Part shown: piece by piece, positions 7,909 to 13,107 of the stretch | Layout of the letters: every line of letters begins with the position of its first letter | Position numbering within the stretch: the first letter of the stretch is position 1 | Assembly (NCBI GenBank): GCA_021781695.1 | Contig: JAJXWG010000025.1 | Span: forward strand, 1-13,107 | From: Pseudomonadota bacterium | Lineage (GTDB): Bacteria; Pseudomonadota; Gammaproteobacteria; Burkholderiales; Gallionellaceae | Direction: 5' to 3' | DNA length: 13,107 nt | Notes under the pieces: model-generated | Told to the model about the DNA's origin: nothing | Databases searched by the model: none | What the model saw: the letters and a program-made list of their open reading frames with translations, nothing else | Position numbers and translations under genes: made by a program

Positions 7909-8589
7909 ATGAGTCACATGCAGGAAAGCCAACACCAGAAAGCCAAAATACTGATTGTTGACGACCACGCCATCGTCAGGAGCGGCGTTGCGATGCTGAT
8001 CAACCAGGAACCCGATCTTCATGTCTGCAGTGAAGCCAGCGATATCGAGGGAGCGCTATCGGCCCAGCGCTCATGTCCGCACGATTTGGCGATTGTCGAT
8101 CTTTCGCTGCACGGAATGTCCGGTTTGGAGCTGGTCAAGCGGTTGCAACTGGATAGTCCAGATCTGCCCATACTCGTGATGTCCATGCATGATGAAGCAG
8201 TTTATGCAGAGCAGGCATTGCGTGCCGGAGCGCATGGCTACCTTATGAAACAGGTTGCGACGGTGACCATGCTTAAAGCGATACGACAAGTTCTCAATGG
8301 CGAACTATACGTCAGCGATCAGATGCGCTCGCGTTTGCTCAAGACAATTCGGGGCAGTGTCAGCGAAGCTGCGCCTACCGGCCAGTTGACGCCCAGCGAA
8401 TTCGAGGTGCTGCATTTGATCGGTCTTGGCCTGGGAACCAGTCAGATTTCGCAGCAACTCAACCGCAGCGTCAAAACCATCGAATCCCACAGGGCCAACA
8501 TCAAGCGCAAGCTCGGCTTGAAATCCGGAAACGAACTTATTCACTACGCCTACAATCTGGCAAACCAGACCGCAAAAAACAAACCCTGA
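7909..8589 (+). CDS. NarL/FixJ-type response regulator (REC + LuxR HTH)
   Basis: This 226-residue two-domain regulator has a receiver domain (about 12-130) with the acidic pair Asp18/Asp19, phospho-acceptor Asp64 in VDLSLHGMSG, the Ser/Thr position in LVMSMHD, and Lys in YLMKQVA. The LuxR-type helix-turn-helix (about 157-215) carries LTPSEFEVLHLIGLG and SVKTIESHRANIKRKLGLKS, which is typical. It should be phosphorylated by a sensor kinase and bind DNA as a dimer; the targets cannot be read from the protein. No histidine kinase gene is adjacent, although a NarX-type kinase fragment lies at the right edge. A second ATG at 7918 is possible. The gene ends 7 bp before the convergent hydrolase stop. 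Whether it is co-transcribed with orn is unclear. Confidence 0.93.
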   Translation: MSHMQESQHQKAKILIVDDHAIVRSGVAMLINQEPDLHVCSEASDIEGALSAQRSCPHDLAIVDLSLHGMSGLELVKRLQLDSPDLPILVMSMHDEAVYAEQALRAGAHGYLMKQVATVTMLKAIRQVLNGELYVSDQMRSRLLKTIRGSVSEAAPTGQLTPSEFEVLHLIGLGLGTSQISQQLNRSVKTIESHRANIKRKLGLKSGNELIHYAYNLANQTAKNKP

Positions 8590-8596
8590 CGGCGGA

Positions 8597-9550
8597 TCAG
8601 TGGTTATTGAAACGCATCGATACACGCTGGGGTATTTCAGGGGGCTCGAATAAAAAAGAGAATACTTTGGGCCCCATGCCGCCAATCAGCATGCTCTGGG
8701 AATAGGAGTGCCCGGCACCCGGCAACAGCTCTACCGAATAAGGAGTCTGCATGCCCAAAGCGTATGCCGCCTTCTTCATCGCGGCAATCCAGTTCTGTGC
8801 CCGCTCGACGCGCGTTGCGCCCTGGCTTCGAACAACGCGCTGAGACTTGTTAAGCGCAGGATCCTGTTTCACATCCTCGGCCCCCACAAAGACGCGGGTC
8901 GGCACCTTCAGAAACTTTTCGGGATCGAAAACCACGCCTGAAAAATCTTTGCGGGACACCTTCAAACCATAGGGGTAAGGCAGATCAGGGTCAGGGAACG
9001 TGTACCATCCTGCAGCGCCGATGGCGACCTTCGCCACCCTTCCCGGATGGGCCAGCGTGTAACGGTGCACAAACTGTCCTCCACCCGAATAACCGAACAG
9101 GTAAAGTTTATCTGTTCTGGCATGCGTCAGCTTCCCGACTTCATCAGCGATTTTGTCGAGCGCCAGATCGGCGCGCTGTCCGCGGCCATTGCGCCCCATG
9201 AACTGATAATCCGAGTAGGGTGGCTCAGAAAAATAGGGCGCGATCATGACCACCCCGTAGCGCTCTGCAAGATCGGCATACATATAGGCCTGCTCGATGG
9301 CATCGCGCGAGATGCCGTGCACCGTTACAAAAACAGGCGCATTCTCCCCGCCCTTGCGCGGCACATAAAGAAGATAGGCAGGCCCGCCATCCAGCGTCCT
9401 GATCATCATCACCCCGTTCTGCAGCGACTCGTTGAGATCGCTTGCCTGTGCAAACTGGAAGCTCAGGAAAATCGCGGCAACAACAGCTTTTCCCGCCCAT
9501 GTTTTACTGTGCCAGAACGCCACGAGGGAGTTGAAAAATGATTTCAGCAC
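8597..9550 (-). CDS. Exported alpha/beta hydrolase (esterase/PHB-depolymerase-like)
   Basis: This 317-residue protein has an N-terminal signal (basic start, hydrophobic core about 20-34, cleavage probably after AQA at 35-37), so it acts in the periplasm or outside the cell. The fold shows an oxyanion-hole HG (79-80, FVTVHGIS), the nucleophile elbow GYSGGG (153-158, Ser155), a likely acid in GAED (Asp226) and the catalytic His281 in GAGHSYS. The pattern resembles polyhydroxyalkanoate depolymerase, feruloyl esterase and LpqC-like enzymes; the substrate is unknown. The start is GTG, supported by AGGTGG four bases upstream. It overlaps the last 7 bases of the ABC exporter gene, indicating translational coupling, so it probably processes something handled by that exporter. 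It is convergent with the response regulator gene. Confidence 0.88.
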   Translation of the reverse strand: MLKSFFNSLVAFWHSKTWAGKAVVAAIFLSFQFAQASDLNESLQNGVMMIRTLDGGPAYLLYVPRKGGENAPVFVTVHGISRDAIEQAYMYADLAERYGVVMIAPYFSEPPYSDYQFMGRNGRGQRADLALDKIADEVGKLTHARTDKLYLFGYSGGGQFVHRYTLAHPGRVAKVAIGAAGWYTFPDPDLPYPYGLKVSRKDFSGVVFDPEKFLKVPTRVFVGAEDVKQDPALNKSQRVVRSQGATRVERAQNWIAAMKKAAYALGMQTPYSVELLPGAGHSYSQSMLIGGMGPKVFSFLFEPPEIPQRVSMRFNNH

Positions 9551-11250
9551 AATGCCACCTTGCCCGGTTTCAAAAATTCACTAGTCCTGCCATTGTCTGC
9601 CATCAGCGCCGAATAGGGACCTTGCTCCACCAGACGTCCCGCATTCATGTGCCAGATGGCGTCTGCCGATGCCATCCTGTCCAGGCGGTGTGTGACCAGC
9701 AGAACCGTTCCCGGATAGCTGGCAAGCACCCTGTCGATGACTGATGCTGCCTGGGGGTCGAGATTGGAATCGGCTTCGTCGAGCAACAGCAGGCGGGGAT
9801 TGCCCAGCAGTGCGCGAGCCAGGGCGATGCGCTGGCGTTGCCCGACAGACAAGCCCACGCCTCCTTCGGATATCCGCGTCTGCAAGCCTTGCGGCAAACC
9901 GGCCAAAAGCTCATCGATGCCGCACAGGCTCCAGATGCGCTCGATGTCCTGTAAAGGCGCATCCGGCCAGCGATAGAGCAGGTTTTTTTCGACGGTTCCG
10001 CGCAACAGGGGCAGTTCTGCACCTACCATGCCGATTGCACGGCGCACGGAGGCCAGATTGTGCGCAGCCAGATCCTGCCCGTCGAGACGCACCACACCCT
10101 GGCCGGGTTCGATCAGTCTCGCTGCCAGGGAGAGCAGCGTCGACTTTCCCGCTCCATTCGGCCCCACGATGGCAACAACACTTCCCGCTTCGACCACTGC
10201 GCTCACATCATCAAGCGCCCCCTGCACCGAGACATGCTCGAATTCCAGACGCCCGGAGCCAGTTTCAAGATCCGGCGCGCCTTTAATCTCGGTCACCGTG
10301 GAAGGGGTGTCCAGAAATTCCTGGATTTTTTGCAGCGACACCTTGGAGCCATACCAGTATTCCTGGGTGCGCCCCATATCGCGCAACGGATGAACCAGAA
10401 GGTTGATGATCGCCATCGCGGCAACCACGGTTCCGGGCGAGGCATGACCTGCGGATACTTCCCATGCACCCAGCAGCAAAATAGTGCCCGTCGCGGCAGC
10501 GGCCGTGATTTCGGTCACCGCCGTGACTTTGCCGGCAACTTTTGCACGTTCTATCATCGCATCCTGAAAATGACGGCCCTGCTTCACAAGGCGCCTGCGC
10601 TCGCGCGCCATCTGTCCGAAAATCTGCACCACCGCAATGGATGCGATTTTTTCGTTGACGTTGGCGGCAATGTTGGAAAGACGCCGGCGCGATTCCTGAG
10701 TCGCCAGCTTCAGGCTGCCGCTCAAAGTCAGCGTGACGGCCGCGCCCAGAACCAGCACAATGCCTATATCCAGCGCCAGCAGCCCATCCAGAAACGCAAG
10801 CGCAAGCAGCGTCCCAGCCGTCACCACGCCGGTCACCGCAAGACGGGCAAGCCCCAGGCTTACCCATCTGCGCAACGACACGAGATCGCCTACAAAACGC
10901 AAAGCCATCCCGCCACGGCTGCGCGACTGCAATGCCCTGGGCGGCAATGCGGCAAGATGGTCGTACAGAACCATGCGAACTTCAAATGCATAGTCCTGTC
11001 CCATTTTCTCCGCATCGACCCGTTCCATGAAGCGCAACCAGGCAATCATGCCTGCGGAAGCGGCAAGACCAAGGCCTACCAGAAGCAACGGCTCGACAGA
11101 CGCCAGATGCTGAGGCCTGACAAGATGATCGAAGCCATACCTCACCAGCTGGGCCATTGCCACAGTCATCGCGGCCTGCCCGAAGGCATTTGCCACCAGG
11201 CGTACCAGGATGGGGAAGCGACGACGGCTAATTGCCTTTGGAGCCTGCAT
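9544..11250 (-). CDS. ABC exporter half-transporter (fused membrane and ATPase domains) with divergent nucleotide-binding motifs
   Basis: This 568-residue inner-membrane protein has a type-I ABC exporter membrane domain (about 15-300, six helices) fused to an ATPase domain (about 333-560). It presumably works as a homodimer. Motifs: Walker A GPNGAGKST (363-371), signature LSVGQ (467-471, consensus LSGGQ), Walker B LLLLDE (487-492), D-loop SNLD (495-498) and switch His521. Two positions are unusual. Where exporters have V-x-Q before the Q-loop turn, this one reads VGAE, so Ala411 replaces the Q-loop glutamine. The strand expected to carry the A-loop aromatic reads VSVQG with a shortened loop. 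The Walker B glutamate and H-loop His remain, so ATPase activity is plausible. The gene starts 2 bp after the upstream NTPase stop and overlaps the hydrolase downstream. Substrate unknown. Confidence 0.93.
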   Translation of the reverse strand: MQAPKAISRRRFPILVRLVANAFGQAAMTVAMAQLVRYGFDHLVRPQHLASVEPLLLVGLGLAASAGMIAWLRFMERVDAEKMGQDYAFEVRMVLYDHLAALPPRALQSRSRGGMALRFVGDLVSLRRWVSLGLARLAVTGVVTAGTLLALAFLDGLLALDIGIVLVLGAAVTLTLSGSLKLATQESRRRLSNIAANVNEKIASIAVVQIFGQMARERRRLVKQGRHFQDAMIERAKVAGKVTAVTEITAAAATGTILLLGAWEVSAGHASPGTVVAAMAIINLLVHPLRDMGRTQEYWYGSKVSLQKIQEFLDTPSTVTEIKGAPDLETGSGRLEFEHVSVQGALDDVSAVVEAGSVVAIVGPNGAGKSTLLSLAARLIEPGQGVVRLDGQDLAAHNLASVRRAIGMVGAELPLLRGTVEKNLLYRWPDAPLQDIERIWSLCGIDELLAGLPQGLQTRISEGGVGLSVGQRQRIALARALLGNPRLLLLDEADSNLDPQAASVIDRVLASYPGTVLLVTHRLDRMASADAIWHMNAGRLVEQGPYSALMADNGRTSEFLKPGKVALC

Positions 11251-11252
11251 TT

Positions 11253-12323
11253 CTATACTGCTATAGCCTGATCAGTCTTGCGGGCATCATCAAGCAGCGC
11301 GACGCAGGTATCCGGGTCGCAGAGCTGGCTGGTGTGAATCACGGGCAGGCCCGTGAATTTTGCAGCTTCGCTTGCGGCCAGCGGGGAATTGGTCAACACG
11401 CCGCTGACTGCAATGATATTGATCCCCTGGCGTCTGATCAGGTCGACACCGCCCACGGCACCTGCCGAATCCCGGGTTGCGAAAAGCACATGGTCCACAC
11501 TGGATTTGAAGATGGCGGAAGAGAGCAATGCCGCAGTTTCAGACTGCAAGATACCGTCCGCAATTTCGAGAACGATGATGTCCACGCCCGCATGAGCCAG
11601 GTGTCCGGTAAGGATTGCAAAAATCTCCTCCACCTTGTCGTGCGAGAGCTTGTAGGTGGAGACATATCCAGCGTCGGTAAAATCGTATGTCAGGGTGGCG
11701 CCAGCGTCGCTCATCAGCCAGCCGTCTTTTCCAGCACCCGTTCCCGTGACCTTGGCCGCTCCAACTTTCTTGCCGCTGGACACCAGTCCACGGATGAAAT
11801 TGGTGAGGCTGGTAGTTTTTCCGGAATTCATGGTGGTGCCCAATACGGCCACGGTCAACGGGCGTGCGCCGATAAAACCGATATGCGGCAATTTCCAGTC
11901 TTCCAGGTTCATGACTTTGCCGTCGGAATCAGCAAGGAGGCCGATGGGTGTAATTGCGGTAGGCTCCTTCATAGATGAATAGGATGACAGCACCCTTCCT
12001 GCCATGCCGCCGGCTGCCACCAGATGGCACGAACCCATGTCTTCCGGGACTTCGGCCTCAAACTGGTCGGGCGCATATCGGTTGCCGTAGCATACGACCA
12101 CTTCATCACCCACATACAAGGTTGACCTGCGCCCGCTGCGCAATTCAACACCGCCATGCTGACCGATCGCGTCGACCCTTGCGAGCACCATATCTCCGGG
12201 GCGCGGAGCATAAGCTTTGTCTGTGTACAGATTTTCCGCCAATTCAAGGTTTACATTTCTCAGTGTGTAGGCAACTTTTGCACGCTGAAGGCGATCCTGT
12301 TGCAATGAATTTACTGTGGTCAT
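11253..12323 (-). CDS. Unrecognised two-domain P-loop NTPase (weakly DUF1611/dethiobiotin-synthetase-like)
   Basis: This 356-residue cytoplasmic protein has no signal peptide or membrane segment. The N-terminal region (about 38-95) is rich in short beta-strands, with RPGDMVLARV and VGDEVVVCYGNRYAP, suggesting a small barrel. The C-terminal region (about 155-345) is a P-loop domain with Walker A GTTMNSGKTT (162-171), a Lys/Gly-rich KVTGTGAGKD stretch (191-200) and a Walker-B-like IIVLEIADG (249-257). The layout recalls DUF1611 and dethiobiotin-synthetase/MobB-type NTPases, some of which activate carboxylates with ATP, but I do not recognise a characterised family and assign no reaction. The ATG has a strong AGGAGA six bases upstream. 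It heads the operon with the ABC exporter and hydrolase, suggesting it makes, modifies or energises the exported compound. Confidence 0.8.
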   Translation of the reverse strand: MTTVNSLQQDRLQRAKVAYTLRNVNLELAENLYTDKAYAPRPGDMVLARVDAIGQHGGVELRSGRRSTLYVGDEVVVCYGNRYAPDQFEAEVPEDMGSCHLVAAGGMAGRVLSSYSSMKEPTAITPIGLLADSDGKVMNLEDWKLPHIGFIGARPLTVAVLGTTMNSGKTTSLTNFIRGLVSSGKKVGAAKVTGTGAGKDGWLMSDAGATLTYDFTDAGYVSTYKLSHDKVEEIFAILTGHLAHAGVDIIVLEIADGILQSETAALLSSAIFKSSVDHVLFATRDSAGAVGGVDLIRRQGINIIAVSGVLTNSPLAASEAAKFTGLPVIHTSQLCDPDTCVALLDDARKTDQAIAV

Positions 12324-12328
12324 AACTA

Positions 12329-12334
12329 TCTCCT
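12329..12334 (-). promoter_or_regulatory. Strong ribosome binding site of the P-loop NTPase gene
   Basis: AGGAGA on the minus strand, five bases before the ATG at 12323. It is among the strongest Shine-Dalgarno matches in the window and fixes this start, suggesting efficient translation of the operon's first gene. Confidence 0.85.
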
Positions 12335-12340
12335 ATTGTT

Positions 12341-12360
12341 TTCCTCTGCTTGAAGAGGAA
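12341..12360 (-). other. Hairpin in the 5' leader of the NTPase gene
   Basis: Perfect inverted repeat ttcctct / agaggaa around a 6-base loop, six bases upstream of the Shine-Dalgarno sequence on the minus strand. In the mRNA it could stabilise the leader or modulate translation start; alternatively it is a protein-binding dyad. No U-tract follows, so it is not a terminator. Confidence 0.45.
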
Positions 12361-12373
12361 GTGAAAAATAAAT

Positions 12374-12379
12374 TGTCAA
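12374..12379 (-). promoter_or_regulatory. Candidate -35 box of the NTPase/ABC/hydrolase operon
   Basis: Perfect TTGACA on the minus strand, about 50 bases before the start codon of the NTPase gene. At the usual 16-18 bp spacing the -10 candidates (for example TCTTCA) are poor, so this is either an activator-dependent promoter or a chance match. The neighbouring palindrome just upstream favours regulation. Confidence 0.4.
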
Positions 12380-12385
12380 CGCTGC

Positions 12386-12405
12386 ATATCACGAATATGT
12401 GAAAT
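12386..12405. promoter_or_regulatory. 20-bp near-palindromic operator candidate
   Basis: Arms atatcac and gtgaaat flank a 6-bp centre (gaatat). Six of seven arm positions are symmetric, with TCAC/GTGA perfect. It lies six bases upstream of the candidate -35 of the three-gene operon, an activator-type position. The arms are the reverse orientation of a CRP half-site pair, so CRP is not implied; the cognate regulator is unknown. Confidence 0.4.
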
Positions 12406-12681
12406 CAAACCTGCAACACTTCGATACGTCATCTTGCAAAAGCCACCACATGGCGGCTAAAACATCTTCGTTTCGGGAAAAGCAAGGCGTCAGTCTTGTC
12501 GCGTTAACCATGACAATTCAAACAATGAGGGGCGCAACACCAATTCATGAAACGATTCGGTTGAAGACAGGGACATCATAATCGTTGAAAAATCTATGCC
12601 TATAATGCCGAAGAGGATATTGGGGTGGTAGTTAACCCTATTTTTATATAGGGGAATCCACTAGATCAGACAAAGAACAGA

Positions 12682-12696
12682 TGCTCGAATTGAGCA
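12682..12696 (-). terminator. Weak terminator candidate after the sensor kinase gene
   Basis: Inverted repeat tgctc / gagca with a 5-base loop, 6 bases past the kinase stop. On the minus strand it is followed by a T-rich but interrupted tract (tctgttctttg). The stem is short, so termination may be weak or Rho-dependent. Confidence 0.3.
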
Positions 12697-12702
12697 GGCA
12701 TG

Positions 12703-13107
12703 TCAGACAGGAAGACTCACAGTCAATCTTGTGCCGCCTTTGGGTAAGGCAGAAATCTGCATGGAGCCACCAAGCAAAGAGGCGCGGTATTGTATGGAGC
12801 GCAAGCCAAGCCCAGCTTCGGTGTTTGCGGTTTGATTGATGCCGGAGCCGTCATCGCTGATTTCAAGGGTTATGCCAGTGGGCAAAGACACCAGTTTTAA
12901 CGAGATATTCGCAGGATTGCCATGCTTGATTGCGTTGTTGACGGCTTCCTGGGCAATGCGGAACAGGTTGATCACTGCAAGCGAGTCATCGATCGTGTGC
13001 TCGCACTCGCATATAAACTGACATTTTACGGGGTAAATTGCCTCTGTATTTTTGGCGAGATTTTGCAGCATTGCAGGCAAATCAGCTTCCTTCAGTTCCA
13101 CTGGATA
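12703..13107 (-). CDS. NarX-type sensor histidine kinase, C-terminal part (5' end outside window)
   Basis: The last 134 codons of a leftward gene; the frame is open to the right edge, and the GTG at 13101 is an internal Val in the sequence YPVELKEADLP, not the start. The fragment is a HATPase_c domain of the HisKA_3/NarX-DegS class. It shows the N-box FRIAQEAVNNAIKHG, the G1 box DDGSGI, the G2 region GLGLRSIQYRASLLGG and the ending GGTRLTVSLP. Such kinases phosphorylate NarL/FixJ-type response regulators, so the LuxR-type regulator at 7909-8589 is a conceivable partner, though 4 kb and an operon separate them. The dimerisation/phosphoacceptor helix and sensor domains are not visible, so the input signal is unknown. 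Confidence 0.92.
   Translation of the reverse strand, partial: YPVELKEADLPAMLQNLAKNTEAIYPVKCQFICECEHTIDDSLAVINLFRIAQEAVNNAIKHGNPANISLKLVSLPTGITLEISDDGSGINQTANTEAGLGLRSIQYRASLLGGSMQISALPKGGTRLTVSLPV

Larger units (their letters stand above)
12324..12702. other. 379-bp intergenic region with regulatory-looking elements
   Basis: This is the only gene-free stretch over 300 bases. It separates the leftward P-loop NTPase gene from the end of the leftward sensor kinase gene, so it should hold the promoter of the three-gene operon and the end of the kinase transcript. Read right to left, it contains a small hairpin after the kinase stop, a set of G/C-run inverted repeats (12622-12654), a TATAAT on the plus strand (12601-12606), a 20-bp near-palindrome (12386-12405), a minus-strand TTGACA (12379-12374), a perfect 7-bp-arm hairpin (12341-12360) and the strong ribosome binding site. 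The middle, about 12406-12580, shows nothing I can support; a 60-codon open frame there lacks coding features. Confidence 0.7.

Noticed and set aside
10060..11271. 403-codon plus-strand ORF opposite the ABC exporter gene
   Set aside because: Antisense shadow of a clear ABC exporter; its product is His/Arg/Gln-rich without motifs.
12399..12581. 60-codon plus-strand ORF upstream of the operon, considered as a small peptide precursor
   Set aside because: GTG start without a Shine-Dalgarno sequence, no leader/core-like composition, and it overlaps the candidate operator. The support is no better than for a random open frame.
12601..12606. TATAAT as a plus-strand promoter
   Set aside because: No acceptable -35 at 16-18 bp (TTGAAA at 12585 is only 10 bp away), and no plus-strand gene follows.

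Overview
The window looks like a chromosomal segment of a betaproteobacterium, most likely a Nitrosomonadales-type lineage (Gallionella, Sideroxydans or Sulfuricella-like). The clues are moderate GC, the Ala/Lys/Pro repeat tail of a histone H1-like protein, a CobD/CbiB-like protein, DUF1415, and the adjacency orn / M48 protease / pterin dehydratase / rsgA. This placement is an inference from gene content and rests on no database search. No mobile element, CRISPR array, tRNA or rRNA was seen.

Left part (1-4759): the 3' end of a gene for an Ala/Lys-rich DNA-binding protein (five 27-bp repeats) meets an exported DUF2145-like protein gene at a shared bidirectional terminator. A rightward run follows: CobD/CbiB-like membrane protein, HDOD-domain protein, SrkA-type kinase, and DUF1415 protein. 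The first three are closely spaced (gaps of 18 and 6 bp).

Middle (4776-8589): a leftward group encodes a Ste24-like M48 membrane protease, pterin-4a-carbinolamine dehydratase and the ribosome-assembly GTPase RsgA. It diverges from oligoribonuclease (orn), which is followed by a NarL/FixJ-type response regulator with no adjacent kinase.

Right part (8597-12323): a tightly packed leftward three-gene operon holds an unrecognised two-domain P-loop NTPase (weakly DUF1611-like), an ABC exporter half-transporter and an exported alpha/beta hydrolase. The genes are 2 bp apart, then overlap by 7 bp. The exporter's ATPase domain has an unusual A-loop, Q-loop and signature motif. A 379-bp intergenic region upstream (12324-12702) carries a perfect TTGACA, a 20-bp near-palindrome, a hairpin next to a strong ribosome binding site, and competing G/C-run inverted repeats. 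This operon and its control region are the best candidate here for an undescribed system; its substrate cannot be read from the sequence. The window ends inside the 3' part of a NarX-type sensor kinase gene on the minus strand.
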